A DNA stretch of 64,000 nt, taken from positions 20,367 through 84,366 of the forward strand of contig CAJUAB010000008.1 in assembly GCA_910583845.1 (NCBI GenBank), in the 5' to 3' direction. The stretch comes from an uncultured Acetatifactor sp. Lineage in GTDB: Bacteria > Bacillota > Clostridia > Lachnospirales > Lachnospiraceae. Made by a program: the position numbers and the translations under genes. The notes under the pieces are model-generated. The model searched no databases. It was not told the origin of the DNA and saw only the letters and a list, made by a program, of their open reading frames with translations. Shown here in pieces: positions 44,085 through 53,812 of this stretch. How positions within the stretch are numbered: position 1 is the first letter of the stretch; each line of letters begins with the position of its first letter.

Positions 44085-45215
44085 ATGGAAGCAAATGCGT
44101 ATAAATCCGAAGACATGCATGACAACATCCCGAAGAAAACCCTGCCGGAGGCCGTGAAGGATTTTTTTAAAAAGGATCTGGTCCAGTATATCGTAAAGCG
44201 GCTTCTGATGTTCATCCCGACATTGCTTCTGATTTCGGTTTTGGTTTTCTTTGTCATTCAGCTTCCCCCCGGCGACTATGTGTCCGCCCATATCGCGGCG
44301 CTGGCTTCGGAAGGGGAAATCGTGGACGCGGACTATGCCGCCTCTCTGCGCGCTGACTACGGGCTGGATCTGCCCATCCATGAACAATACTTCAAGTGGA
44401 TAAAAGATATCATCTGGACTCCCACGGATTCCACCTATTACCGGTTATACGGTTCCCATCACAACTGGAAATACTCCTTTGCCTACGGCAGGGATGTCTG
44501 GGATGTGGTTGACGACCGGCTGGGACTCACCATCGCCGTAACGGCGATCATTATGCTGTTCCAGTATGTGGTGTCCCTGCCCATCGCCGTCTACGCTTCC
44601 ACTCACCAGTATTCCGTGGGAGATTATATCTCCTCGGTCATCGGCTTTCTGGGAGCGGCAATACCGAACTTTATTCTGGCAATCGTGCTGATGTATCTCT
44701 CCTACAAATGGACAGGAAACGCGAATGTGGGCCTGTTTTCCCAGGAGATGCTTCAAAACGGCATTCATTTATACAACTTTGGCGAGTTTTTAAAGAGAAT
44801 GATCATCCCCATCCTGGTCATCGGCACCAGCGGCACCTGCGGCATCATCCGTTCCGTGCGCGCCCAGATGCTGGATGAGGTGGGGCGGCAGTACACCCTG
44901 ACCGCCAGGGCCAAGGGTGTGCCGGAGCGCACCATCGTCATGAAGTACTGCTTCCGGGCGGCCATCAACCCCACCGTTTCCGGTCTGGGCGGCGTACTCT
45001 CCAGCCTGTTCTCCGGCTCCACTGTGACAGCCATGGTGCTGAACATGCAGATTCAGGGCCCGGTGCTCTTCAAAGCCCTGCAGGCCCAGGATATGTACCT
45101 GGCGGGGGCCATCGTGATGGTACAGGCGGTGCTGGTAGTGGTTGGCATCCTGTTCTCCGATATCGCCCTGGCATTCCTTGATCCGAGAATCCGTTATTCA
45201 GGAGGTGGCAGATAA
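44085..45215 (+). CDS. ABC transporter permease (DppB/OppB type)
   Basis: A 376-residue inner-membrane permease. The first membrane helix near residue 40 (FIPTLLLISVLVFFVIQLPP) is the conserved OppB/DppB start. After a long extracytoplasmic loop come five more helices. The cytoplasmic coupling (EAA) loop reads LTARAKGVPERTIVMKYCFR. It pairs with the next gene; its stop overlaps that gene's start at TAATG. An extra N-terminal cytoplasmic stretch of about 35 residues is longer than in E. coli DppB. The ATG follows AAAGGG. Confidence 0.93.
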   Translation: MEANAYKSEDMHDNIPKKTLPEAVKDFFKKDLVQYIVKRLLMFIPTLLLISVLVFFVIQLPPGDYVSAHIAALASEGEIVDADYAASLRADYGLDLPIHEQYFKWIKDIIWTPTDSTYYRLYGSHHNWKYSFAYGRDVWDVVDDRLGLTIAVTAIIMLFQYVVSLPIAVYASTHQYSVGDYISSVIGFLGAAIPNFILAIVLMYLSYKWTGNANVGLFSQEMLQNGIHLYNFGEFLKRMIIPILVIGTSGTCGIIRSVRAQMLDEVGRQYTLTARAKGVPERTIVMKYCFRAAINPTVSGLGGVLSSLFSGSTVTAMVLNMQIQGPVLFKALQAQDMYLAGAIVMVQAVLVVVGILFSDIALAFLDPRIRYSGGGR

Positions 45216-46336
45216 TGTGGAAAAAGAAACAAAAAACCAATGAAGATTATTATCTCGCTTCCCAGTGGACTCTGATGGGCAGGAAGCTGAAAAAGCATAA
45301 GCTGGCTAAATTTTCCATGCTGATTCTTCTGATCCTGTACCTCGGAGCCCTGTTCGCGGATTTTCTCGCGCCCTACGCTCTGGATGAATTCGACGCCCTG
45401 TACAAGGACAGCGCCCCCTCCAGAATCCACTTCCTGCACGAGGGCGAATTTGTAGGCCCCTATGTATACAAGCTGGAAAAGACCATAGACCGGACGGATT
45501 TCTCCGTAACGATCACGGAGGACACCTCGGAATATTACAAGCTGCGCTTTTTTGTGCATGGTTCGGAATATAAGATCCTGGGCCTGATTCCCTGTGATCT
45601 CCACCTGTTTGGCGTGGGCGAGGGAAGCAACGGCGGAACCGGCGCAAAGATCATGCTCTTTGGCACAGACGCTCTGGGACGGGATATTTTCTCCAGAATT
45701 TTGCTTGGGAGCCGGATTTCCCTGACCATTCCCTTTGCCAGCGCCATCATCAGCTTTTTCCTGGGCGTCACCATCGGCTCGATCTCCGGGTACTTTGGAG
45801 GCGTGGTGGACATTGTCATACAGAGAATCATCGAGGTGATCGGAGCCGTTCCCCAGATTCCGCTCTGGATGGCGCTTTCCGCGGCAATACCTCCGGGAAT
45901 CTCCACTGTGAAAATGTATTTTTACATAACCATCATCCTCTCCTTTATCAACTGGACCGGCATGGCCCGGGTTGTCCGCGGCAAGTTTCTGTCCCTCAAA
46001 AATGAAGATTTCGTCATGGCGGCGAGACTTTCCGGTGTATCCACCTGGAAAATTATCTGGAAACATCTGGTGCCGGGCTTTATGAGTTATCTCATCGTCT
46101 CCATTACCCTGGGCATACCGGGTTCCATCGTGGGTGAAACCTCCATGTCCTACCTGGGCCTGGGCATCAAGTCCCCCGCCACGAGCTGGGGGGTGCTGCT
46201 CCAGGAGGCCAGTTCCGTCACGGATGTGGCCAGCAATCCCCACAAGCTGATCCCGATTATTTTCGTGACCATCACGGTCCTTGCCTTCAACTTCCTTGGC
46301 GACGGAATCCGTGACGCCGCAGATCCGTATAAGTAG
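45215..46336 (+). CDS. ABC transporter permease (DppC/OppC type)
   Basis: A 373-residue permease partner. The N-terminal OppC region (about 1-60: LKKHKLAKFSMLILLILYLG) is followed by an enlarged periplasmic loop (about 60-150). The transport domain then follows, with GTDALGRDIFSRILLGSRIS and the coupling loop MAARLSGVSTWKIIWKHLVP. It ends FLGDGIRDAADPYK, the usual OppC terminus. It starts one base into the end of the preceding gene, with AGGAGGTGG as ribosome site, so translation is coupled. Confidence 0.93.
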   Translation: MWKKKQKTNEDYYLASQWTLMGRKLKKHKLAKFSMLILLILYLGALFADFLAPYALDEFDALYKDSAPSRIHFLHEGEFVGPYVYKLEKTIDRTDFSVTITEDTSEYYKLRFFVHGSEYKILGLIPCDLHLFGVGEGSNGGTGAKIMLFGTDALGRDIFSRILLGSRISLTIPFASAIISFFLGVTIGSISGYFGGVVDIVIQRIIEVIGAVPQIPLWMALSAAIPPGISTVKMYFYITIILSFINWTGMARVVRGKFLSLKNEDFVMAARLSGVSTWKIIWKHLVPGFMSYLIVSITLGIPGSIVGETSMSYLGLGIKSPATSWGVLLQEASSVTDVASNPHKLIPIIFVTITVLAFNFLGDGIRDAADPYK

Positions 46337-46417
46337 GCTTATTGATGAACGCTATAAACACAGGCACAGCCGGAATTTGCCGCGTTGAAGCTCCGGCTGT
46401 GCGGGAATGAGGTAAAA

Positions 46418-47467
46418 ATGGACAAAGAAAACATTCTTGAAGTCAAGGACCTCCATGTGGACATCCATATGACAGAGGGACTTCTGACAGCGGTCCGGGG
46501 TGTGAACTTTGAGATGAAAAAAGGGGAGACGCTGGGCCTGGTGGGCGAATCCGGCTGCGGCAAATCCCTGACCTGCAAAGCCATCCTGGGCATCAACGAC
46601 AGAAAATGCGTACCCAGCGGCCAGATACTCTTTGATTCGGAAGGGCTTGGCCAGGTGGACCTTCTCTCCCTGGATCAGCGGGGCAAGGAAATCCGTTCCA
46701 TCCGGGGCAAGGAAATATCGATGATCTTCCAGGAACCCATGGTAGCTTTTTCCCCGATGTACACCATCGGCAACCAGATCAATGAAGCCACCCGGCTCCA
46801 TATCACAAAAGACAAGAAGAGATCCAAAGAGATTTCCATGGAGGTGATGCGCAAGGTGGGCATTGCCAACGTGGAGAAGCGCTACAACCAGTATCCCCAT
46901 GAGTTTTCCGGGGGTATGCTGCAGCGGGCTCTGATTGCCATGGCGCTGGTGTGCAACCCGAAAATGCTGATTGCCGATGAGCCCACCACCGCTTTGGATG
47001 TGACCATTCAGGCGCAGATTCTGGAGCTGATGAAAGAGCTTCAAAAGGATTTCAACATGGCGATCCTGTTCATCACCCACGACCTGGGGGTAGTGGCCAA
47101 GATGTGCGACCGGGTGGCCGTGATGTATCTGGGCAAGATCGTGGAAAGCGCGGACGCGTCCGAAATCTATGCGAACCCGCAGCACCCGTACACCAGAGGG
47201 TTGATCGGCTCCGTTCACAAAATCGGCTCCAAGAAGGAGGAACGGCTTTTCTCCATCGAGGGTACGGTGCCCCTGGCTATGAATCTGCCGAAAGCCTGCG
47301 GCTTCTATGACCGCTGCGATGTCCGCATCGAGGGGCTTTGCGACAAAGCGGAACCCGAGCTGACGGAAATTGCCCCGGGGCACAAGATCGCCTGCTTTAA
47401 CTGCCCCCATGAAGCCTGCCGGGCCGAGAGGGCAAGGGTGGAGGCCCTCCTGAAAAAGGATAGCTGA
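46418..47467 (+). CDS. ABC transporter ATP-binding protein (DppD/OppD type)
   Basis: A 349-residue ATPase. Walker A is VGESGCGKSLTCKAI near residue 42, the signature is EFSGGMLQRALIAMAL and Walker B is MLIADEPTTALDVTIQAQIL. The C-terminal oligopeptide-transporter extension has the cysteine pattern CGFYDRCDVRIEGLC ... CFNC, which in relatives binds an iron-sulphur cluster. ATG 46418 has GAGGTAAAA upstream; the longer frame does not. It pairs with the following ATPase gene. Confidence 0.94.
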   Translation: MDKENILEVKDLHVDIHMTEGLLTAVRGVNFEMKKGETLGLVGESGCGKSLTCKAILGINDRKCVPSGQILFDSEGLGQVDLLSLDQRGKEIRSIRGKEISMIFQEPMVAFSPMYTIGNQINEATRLHITKDKKRSKEISMEVMRKVGIANVEKRYNQYPHEFSGGMLQRALIAMALVCNPKMLIADEPTTALDVTIQAQILELMKELQKDFNMAILFITHDLGVVAKMCDRVAVMYLGKIVESADASEIYANPQHPYTRGLIGSVHKIGSKKEERLFSIEGTVPLAMNLPKACGFYDRCDVRIEGLCDKAEPELTEIAPGHKIACFNCPHEACRAERARVEALLKKDS

Positions 47468-47547
47468 CCGCTTTCACATGTTCCGATCCAATACTGATTC
47501 ATGCTATATCAGGGGATTCGCCCATGATATGCGGAAAAGAGGTAGCA

Positions 47548-48567
47548 ATGAATAAAGACAATATCATGGAGGTCAAGGGACTGCACAAACGCTTTACCTC
47601 CAAGGGCGTCACGGTGAGGGCCGTAACCGACGTATCTTTCAGCGTAAAGCCGGGAGAAACCATCGGTATTGTGGGTGAATCCGGCTGCGGCAAGACCACG
47701 CTGGGGCGCTGTATCGTCCGGGCCTATGACGCCTCCGAGGGCGAAGTTTTCTATCGCACCAAAAGCGGTGAAGAGGTTGACTTCCTGAAGGTAGACAAAA
47801 AAAAGATGAAGGAGATCCGAAAAGAGATCCAGATGATCTTCCAGGACCCCTATTCCTCCCTCGATCCAAGAATGACCGTGCTTGACATTATCAAGGAACC
47901 CCTTAAGGCCAATTATCCCAAGATGTCCAAGGACGAGATGGATCAGCGGGCAAAGGCCATGGCGGAGAAGGTGGGGTTGAATCCCATGTATTTGATGCGT
48001 TATCCCCATGCTTTTTCCGGTGGCCAGCGGCAGCGTATCGGCATTGCCAGGGCCCTGGTAATCGAGCCCCAGATCATCGTCTGTGACGAAGCGGTCTCCG
48101 CCCTGGATGTCTCCATCCAGGCCCAGGTGATCAACCTGCTGCGGGATCTGCAAAAAGAGCTGAATCTGACCTATCTGTTTATCAGCCATGATCTCTCCGT
48201 GGTAGAGCATATCTCTGACAAGGTGGGGGTCATGTATCTGGGCCGGATGGTGGAGTTTGCCCCGGCGGAAGAACTGTTTGAAAAGCCCCTGCATCCCTAC
48301 ACGGAGGCTCTGCTTTCCGCGGTGCCGGTGGCAGATCCCACTATCCAGATGGACCGCATTCCTCTGAAAGGAGAAATACCCAATCCTGCCAATCCGCCCA
48401 GCGGCTGTTACTTTCATGAGAGATGCCATTATTGTATAGATCAATGCAAAACGGATTCTCCTGCACTCACTGAGATGCCCGGCGGAAGAATCTGCGCATG
48501 TCACAGGGCAAAGGAGCTCTCACTGCGCGGCTTCACTTATGACGAAGGTGCCAAGACCCGGCAATAG
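47548..48567 (+). CDS. ABC transporter ATP-binding protein (DppF/OppF type)
   Basis: A 339-residue ATPase, the second energising subunit. Walker A is VGESGCGKTTLGRCI, the signature is FSGGQRQRIGIARAL and Walker B is IIVCDEAVSALDVSIQ. The C-terminal domain carries CYFHERCHYCIDQCK with conserved cysteines. ATG 47548 is preferred because AGAGGTAGCA precedes it. It is the last gene of the importer operon, 60 bp before a bidirectional terminator. Confidence 0.94.
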   Translation: MNKDNIMEVKGLHKRFTSKGVTVRAVTDVSFSVKPGETIGIVGESGCGKTTLGRCIVRAYDASEGEVFYRTKSGEEVDFLKVDKKKMKEIRKEIQMIFQDPYSSLDPRMTVLDIIKEPLKANYPKMSKDEMDQRAKAMAEKVGLNPMYLMRYPHAFSGGQRQRIGIARALVIEPQIIVCDEAVSALDVSIQAQVINLLRDLQKELNLTYLFISHDLSVVEHISDKVGVMYLGRMVEFAPAEELFEKPLHPYTEALLSAVPVADPTIQMDRIPLKGEIPNPANPPSGCYFHERCHYCIDQCKTDSPALTEMPGGRICACHRAKELSLRGFTYDEGAKTRQ

Positions 48568-48626
48568 AATTTGCGTCTGCTGAAAATAGATTGTAGGCAG
48601 CAATGAGGGCCTGATCGAGTCAATCA

Positions 48627-48671
48627 AAAAAGGGAAATGTATGATACCGCTATCATCCATTTTCCCTTTTT
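48627..48671. terminator. Bidirectional terminator between importer and ROK genes
   Basis: A long inverted repeat: A5-GGGAAA pairs with TTTCCC-T5 and ATGATA with TATCAT. A-tract and T-tract on the two sides allow termination of both convergent operons. Confidence 0.92.
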
Positions 48672-48762
48672 GTGTTCTACAGACATCCCGCCGGTGCGGC
48701 CCTCTTCCTGCCTATTTACAGTTCAGACAAATGCAAAACTCTCTTTCCCTTTCTCAACCCCT

Positions 48763-49716
48763 TCAGTCTTTACACAGTCTCAGTTTCGCGGCGCCGATAA
48801 TACCGGCGTCATTGTCCAGCCTGGCTGCCACCAGCTTTGTATTGTCCGCCGAATCCCTGGAATAAATCTTCTCCTGAGTCAGTTCCCGCAGCAGGGGAAG
48901 CAGGATATCTCCGGACCTGCTGATCCCTCCGCCGATACACAGCACCTCGGGCTGCAGAATATTGATGATATTGGCGAGGCCTTCGCTGAGATAGCCTGCA
49001 TACTTCCTGACTACCTTGATCGCGGCCTTGTCTCCCTGCCGACAGGCGTCAAACACCAGCTTTCCGTTTACATATCCTCTGTTCTCCCGGCACAGATCCC
49101 ACAAAAGACTCTTTGTCTTCTTAGCCATCACTTTTTGCGTCTGGGCGATCAGGGCCTCCCCCGAGGCATACGCCTCCAGACAGCCCCGCCTGCCGCAATT
49201 ACAGGGGATTCCATTATAACGGATTGTCATATGCCCCAGTTCTCCGGCGGCATAATTGATGCCCCGAAGAATCTTACCGTCCTGGATAATCCCGGCGCCC
49301 ACTCCGGTTCCCAGCGTCACCATAACAAAGGATTCCGGCTTTTTTCCCAGATAGAGATACTCTCCCCAGGCCGCCGCGTTGGCATCATTTTCCAGATAAA
49401 TCTTCTTGGAAATCTGTTCCCGTAAAAGCTGCTCTATATTCCCCTGGCAGCAGGGCAGATTGTTGGCATATTCTATGCATCCCGTCCTGAGATTGGCCGT
49501 TCCCGGAACGCCCACTCCAATGGACTGAATCTGGTCTGAAGATATGTTTTTCTCCGCCAGCAGTTCCCTTGTCAGGGATTCCAATACCGCCGACATGGCC
49601 TGGGCCGTCATGTTTCTGTCTGTGGGAATGCCCTTCCTGGCCACGATTTTACAGCCGTCATCCACCAGTCCGGCCGCAATACCGGTCCCCCCCACATCAA
49701 TTCCTATATCATACAT
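48763..49716 (-). CDS. ROK family sugar kinase
   Basis: A 317-residue ROK kinase. The ATP-binding motif YDIGIDVGGTGIAAGLV is at the N-terminus. The sugar-binding segments are IYLENDANAAAWGEY and GELGHMTI. The ROK zinc motif is CNCGRRGCLEAYASG near residue 165-180. It probably phosphorylates glucose or mannose; mannose released by the adjacent GH38 enzyme is an attractive substrate, but specificity cannot be read. ATG 49716 has AAAGAGG upstream; the longer frame covers a spacer without coding signs. It is downstream of GH38 on the same strand. Confidence 0.9.
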   Translation of the reverse strand: MYDIGIDVGGTGIAAGLVDDGCKIVARKGIPTDRNMTAQAMSAVLESLTRELLAEKNISSDQIQSIGVGVPGTANLRTGCIEYANNLPCCQGNIEQLLREQISKKIYLENDANAAAWGEYLYLGKKPESFVMVTLGTGVGAGIIQDGKILRGINYAAGELGHMTIRYNGIPCNCGRRGCLEAYASGEALIAQTQKVMAKKTKSLLWDLCRENRGYVNGKLVFDACRQGDKAAIKVVRKYAGYLSEGLANIINILQPEVLCIGGGISRSGDILLPLLRELTQEKIYSRDSADNTKLVAARLDNDAGIIGAAKLRLCKD

Positions 49717-49934
49717 GCTTTCCTCTTTCCTGCACAGGAAAAATCCGGCCAGAGCGGGTTTGAAAACGCTCCCGGCCCTTCTTCCGTCGTGCCCGCAATT
49801 TCCCTCTATAAAGTTTCCACCCTGTTGTCCGTCCCATGCTTCTGATCTGTTCACATTCGGTAAAAGATCCCTCCCGCCCCACACAGGCCGCCGGATTCCC
49901 TGGCATAGACCGGGCAGAAGTCAGATCGTCTTCC

Positions 49935-52900
49935 TTAGTATAATTCCAGCATAATTGTCTTGATCTCGAATGCATGAAATCTCAGACGGATTCTCCCTTC
50001 CTTCAATTCCAGCTCCTGTTGTGCCTCCTCCAACATATTGCAGGCATAGGCCCGCCGGACACTGCCGGGTACGGAGAGCGTAGTCTCTCCCCCGCAGCCC
50101 TTTGCCTCATAAATACGCAGTACCACTCCCTGCTCCCGGTCAAAAGCGGGTTTACAGGTCTCCAGAACCGTGTGCCCTCCCTCCAGCCGAAAGAATGACA
50201 CCGACTCAAACGGTACATTCCCTTCCAGACTGTTCTCCACGGACACCGTCACATCCACGTTTTGTTCATAGGCTTCCTCTGTCACCCTGCTGCGCACGAA
50301 GGGACCGGAGAAGGGCAGAATGGAGTAGGTAAAACGCTGTATACCCAGATCTGCCGTCATGTCAGGAATCACCGGGGCGCGCAGAAGCGTCAGAGAAAGT
50401 CTGCTGTCCTGCGCGGACAGCCCGTATTTACAGTCATTGAGTACCGCAAAACCGTTCTCGCCGTCCGTGAGCACCGCATATTTGTGATGACAGGTCTCAT
50501 AAAGATCCTTCTCATATTGTCTGGACCTGTGGGTGGGACGCCGGATATAACCGAACTGGATCTCCTGTAATACTTCCTTCGTATATACCGTGGTGGGGAA
50601 ATCCACTTTGAGAAGCCTGTGTCTCTCCTGCCAGTCGATCTCTGTCTCAAAATCAATCCTGGGACTGTCCCACGAGAAATGAATCTTCTGTATCGCCGTA
50701 AAATGCTCTTCCCGCCGTTCCACCACTACTGTCGCGCTGCCGTCCGGCATCCGCTCGACCTGAAAGGTACAGTTCCCCTCCAGCTTCTCCGGCACCTGCT
50801 CATACATCCGCCCCAGCTCCCAGGCGTCATAATCCACATTCACATCCCGATACAGCCGCCATTGGTTCAGCGGTTTTTCCACATACTCATATCCGCTGAT
50901 CCTGTCCTTAAGGCTGGTAATCCGCCCCTGTCTGTCCACGCAGGCGCTTATAAAGACGTTGTTGAAAGCATATTCTCCGCCCTGCGCCGCGCATTCCCTG
51001 GTCTGCTCCCCGCAGTTCTCATCTCCCGCTGCGCATTCCCTGGTCTGCTCCTCACAGTCCTCATCTCCCGCCGCGCATTCCCTGGTCTGCTCCCCACAGT
51101 TTTCATCTCCCGCTGCGCATTCCCTGGTCTGCTCATCACAGTCCTCATCTCCCACTGCGCATTCCCTGGTCTGCTCCCCGCAGTTCTCATCTCCCGGCAC
51201 GGCGGGGGCCCGCAGCCTTACATATCCGCAGGGAGGCAGCTCTATTCCTCTGTAGTTTCGCTCCCAGCTCAGGGAATTAAACACCGCCCGCCCCCCCGCC
51301 AGTCTGTCAAGCAGCTCTCCCGCAAGCCGCCGGCTTTCCTGCTCCACCTGTTCCAAGGCGTGTTCTGCCTCCCGGTTCACCCGCTCTATGGAAGTCCCCG
51401 GCAGAATATCGTGAAACTCCTGGAAGAGCAGGAGTTCCCAGAGTTCCTCCAATTTATGCAGTATCTCCTTCTCTCCCTCCGTATTGCCTGCAAGCCGCAG
51501 CAGACCGGCCAGATATTCCGCCTCCCGCAGAGCATATTCCGCCTTGCGGACTCCTCTCTTAATCCTGGCCTGTGCAGTATAGGTACCTCTGTGCCACGCC
51601 AGATACAGCTCTCCATAATAGACATTTTCAATCTTGCCCTGATCCAGCCGTTCAAAGAAAGCCGCCGGACTTTCCATCCTGCATCTGGGAGCGCCCTCCA
51701 GATCCTTGCAGCGCATGGCCGTCTCCACCATAAGTTCCGTGGGACCGCCGCCCCCGTCTCCATAACCGAAGGGAAACATAAACACATCTATGTCCTGCCT
51801 CTGGTTCCTGTCTTTCTCCCAGCGCTCACGCAGGGCACCTGATGTAAAGACCGCATTATTCTTTTTAAACAGATGGGAAAGAATCCTGGTGCCGTCAATT
51901 CCCTCCCACCAGAACAGATTATAGGGGAACTGCTCACACTCCGGATCACAGCGCAGCAGCTTCTGAGTGGCAAACCAGGATACTCCGCATCCCTTCATAA
52001 TCTGAGGCAGAGCTCCCGAAAAGCCAAAGGTATCCGGAAGCCATGCCACTTTGCTGTCCGTGCCGAACTCCTTCCGAAACCAGCGTTTTCCCAGCACAAA
52101 CTGTCTGATCAGGCTCTCTCCTCCCGGCAGATTGGTATCACTCTCCACATATACCGCTCCTTCCGGCACAAACTGCCCTGTCGCCGCCTTTTCCTTCACC
52201 CGCTGAAACAGCTTCGGGTAATATTGTTTCAGATACTCCAGCACAGTGGGGGAACACAGCAGAAACCGGTAATCCGGATATCTCTCCATCAACGCCAGCT
52301 GATTGGAATAGGTTCTGGCGGCTTTCCGCCTGGTCTCCGCCTGCGGCCACAGCCAGGCCAGATCCAGATGAGACTGACCAAAAATGGTAAAATCCGGTGC
52401 TGTATCCCCGTTTCTTTTTTCCAGAAGAGGCGCCAGGACCCTCTTCCCCTCCCGGACACTCTCGCTGCGCCTGGGCTGCGGTGCCTCAAAATCCACTATA
52501 CAGGTAAACTGCTGCAAAGCCTGACCAATCTGCATGGCGCGCAGATCCCCCTCCGGCAACGCTTTCCACAGTTCGTAGAGTGTGTGATAATCCGCGTAGG
52601 CTGCAAACATTTCCTGGTCCTGTATACCGAAATGACTGCTCCCCACCACACACTGACACGCTTCCGGCTCCGGTACCGGCACATCCTCCCTCTCATAGAT
52701 GCCGCCGCATTCCGGTCTGACCCCATGTCCGGCATAGCACTCCGCACAGATTTCAAAGATTTCCCCAAAAGCAGCGCAGTCTGTCAGTTCCACCATAGCA
52801 TGCCTGCTGTCAATGGAACCGGCCTCCACGCCGTTTACATACACAAGCATCTCCGGTCCCGCGCCCAGACGCAGCAAAACACGTTTTCCCACTGCGCTGT

Positions 52901-53129
52901 CGGGAATCTTCACACTGCACATAAACCAGCCGTATTCCCATTTTCCCCCCCACCCCGTTCCGCGGGGAAAAGGCCGGAAGCACTGCCCCTTCGCCTGTTC
53001 CAGAGTCATCTGTTCCATGGTGGTAAAGCCCATAAGTTCTACCTCTCCCAGCTGTGTATACAGATTCCTCTCAAAGGCTTCGTCCCACATCTTAAGCCTC
53101 TCGTCCCATTGCCTTCCTATTCTCATCAT
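49935..53129 (-). CDS. GH38 alpha-mannosidase with internal cysteine-rich repeat
   Basis: A 1064-residue glycoside hydrolase family 38 enzyme, cytoplasmic (no signal peptide). An N-terminal beta domain is followed by the catalytic domain. The zinc site is in FGQSHLDLAWLWPQAETRR near residue 260, the catalytic Asp in AWLPDTFGFSGALPQI near residue 365, and FHDILPGTSIERVNREAE near 575. C-terminal beta domains follow. It removes alpha-linked mannose. At about residues 645-714 five 14-residue units of the form GDENCGEQTRECAA, two cysteines each, are inserted before the C-terminal sandwich; I know of no equivalent in characterised members. It lies downstream of the shared control region. Confidence 0.92.
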   Translation of the reverse strand: MMRIGRQWDERLKMWDEAFERNLYTQLGEVELMGFTTMEQMTLEQAKGQCFRPFPRGTGWGGKWEYGWFMCSVKIPDSAVGKRVLLRLGAGPEMLVYVNGVEAGSIDSRHAMVELTDCAAFGEIFEICAECYAGHGVRPECGGIYEREDVPVPEPEACQCVVGSSHFGIQDQEMFAAYADYHTLYELWKALPEGDLRAMQIGQALQQFTCIVDFEAPQPRRSESVREGKRVLAPLLEKRNGDTAPDFTIFGQSHLDLAWLWPQAETRRKAARTYSNQLALMERYPDYRFLLCSPTVLEYLKQYYPKLFQRVKEKAATGQFVPEGAVYVESDTNLPGGESLIRQFVLGKRWFRKEFGTDSKVAWLPDTFGFSGALPQIMKGCGVSWFATQKLLRCDPECEQFPYNLFWWEGIDGTRILSHLFKKNNAVFTSGALRERWEKDRNQRQDIDVFMFPFGYGDGGGGPTELMVETAMRCKDLEGAPRCRMESPAAFFERLDQGKIENVYYGELYLAWHRGTYTAQARIKRGVRKAEYALREAEYLAGLLRLAGNTEGEKEILHKLEELWELLLFQEFHDILPGTSIERVNREAEHALEQVEQESRRLAGELLDRLAGGRAVFNSLSWERNYRGIELPPCGYVRLRAPAVPGDENCGEQTRECAVGDEDCDEQTRECAAGDENCGEQTRECAAGDEDCEEQTRECAAGDENCGEQTRECAAQGGEYAFNNVFISACVDRQGRITSLKDRISGYEYVEKPLNQWRLYRDVNVDYDAWELGRMYEQVPEKLEGNCTFQVERMPDGSATVVVERREEHFTAIQKIHFSWDSPRIDFETEIDWQERHRLLKVDFPTTVYTKEVLQEIQFGYIRRPTHRSRQYEKDLYETCHHKYAVLTDGENGFAVLNDCKYGLSAQDSRLSLTLLRAPVIPDMTADLGIQRFTYSILPFSGPFVRSRVTEEAYEQNVDVTVSVENSLEGNVPFESVSFFRLEGGHTVLETCKPAFDREQGVVLRIYEAKGCGGETTLSVPGSVRRAYACNMLEEAQQELELKEGRIRLRFHAFEIKTIMLELY
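50989..51198 (-). repeat. Five tandem 42-bp units inside the GH38 gene
   Basis: Units start at 50989, 51031, 51073, 51115 and 51157, all exactly 42 bp, with few differences between copies and alternating Asn/Asp and Gly/Asp/Glu substitutions. Each encodes 14 residues with two cysteines and a net acidic charge. There are no spacers, so it is not a CRISPR array. The frame is preserved throughout. Confidence 0.97.
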
Positions 53130-53158
53130 ATATCCCTCGTCCCATTCACTGATAAATT

Positions 53159-53347
53159 AAGATTACCAAAGAGAGCGCATGATCTCCACGCATCTCTTGT
53201 CTTTTTAACAAAGCATATTGCATTTTTTGCTATTATACGGTATACTTCATTCAGGTGTTGCACAAATCACATGAAAAATCGCCTTCTTTTTTATGCATAT
53301 TAACCTATTTTTGTGTACACATAGCATATATGTAACGCAAACTTTAC
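53159..53347 (-). promoter_or_regulatory. Shared control region, copy 2 (upstream of GH38 operon)
   Basis: Blocks AAGATTACCAAAG (53159), CCACGCATCT (53186), TTGTCTTTTT (53197), ATTGCATTTTTTGCT (53217), TTTTTATGC (53288) and AACGCAAACTTTAC (53334) match copy 1 in order and spacing. A minus-strand TATAAT (53237-53232) is a probable -10 box about 100 bp before the GH38 start, with a poor -35, which would suit an activator. Confidence 0.75.
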
Positions 53348-53562
53348 TGCTGTTCACAGCCATACAGCAGTAAGTTCCGACAGGATCTTTTATCAGGCGG
53401 AAAAAATGCCCGGACCACGTTTGGGAGGCCATATCGTTTTTTCAGGTCCGGATTGGTCAAAACCAAAGCGGAAATTCAAATGTATTCTCTTTTCGGGTGT
53501 ATTAGTAAAAATGTCTGTTTTGCCATGGACACATGCGAAATATTCTGTTCCCGACTGAAGCC

Positions 53563-53812
53563 GGGATATATATAAAAAAATTACTTCCCAATACCCTGCC
53601 CCGAGTCCCTGGGGGCAGAAAAACCGATTTTTTCCCGCATATCAGGGCATATACAGAAAAATTGCGTGTCAGTACCCCGCAGATCGCAAAAAAGTGGATA
53701 TAGAGCGACAATTTTTCTGTATATACCCTGTTTAACCATACAAACTGGGCAAAAGGGAATGGATTTGCGAAACGGCGGGGTACTGCGGAATAATTATTTT
53801 ATCTATACCCTG
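53563..53812. repeat. Four copies of a ~40-bp palindromic intergenic element
   Basis: Copies at 53563-53602 and 53643-53682 read on the minus strand; 53693-53730 and 53776-53812 read on the plus strand. The common form is GGGTAyTG, about 6 variable bases, AATTTTTCT, then TATATACCCTG. The ends GGGTA/TACCC are complementary, so each copy can fold. The two pairs face each other. Confidence 0.7.

Noticed and set aside
49717..49934. Upstream extension of the ROK kinase frame
   Set aside because: The family starts at YDIGIDVGGT with a good ribosome site at 49716; the extension has no similarity to ROK proteins.
50989..51198. Regular 42-bp repeats considered as a CRISPR array
   Set aside because: Units are contiguous without spacers and keep the reading frame of a glycosidase gene; no cas genes are near.
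50959..51255. A repetitive 98-residue plus-strand frame with a CSPQFSSPAAHSLV-type unit
   Set aside because: It is the antisense translation of the 42-bp repeats in the GH38 gene, which has the supported frame.
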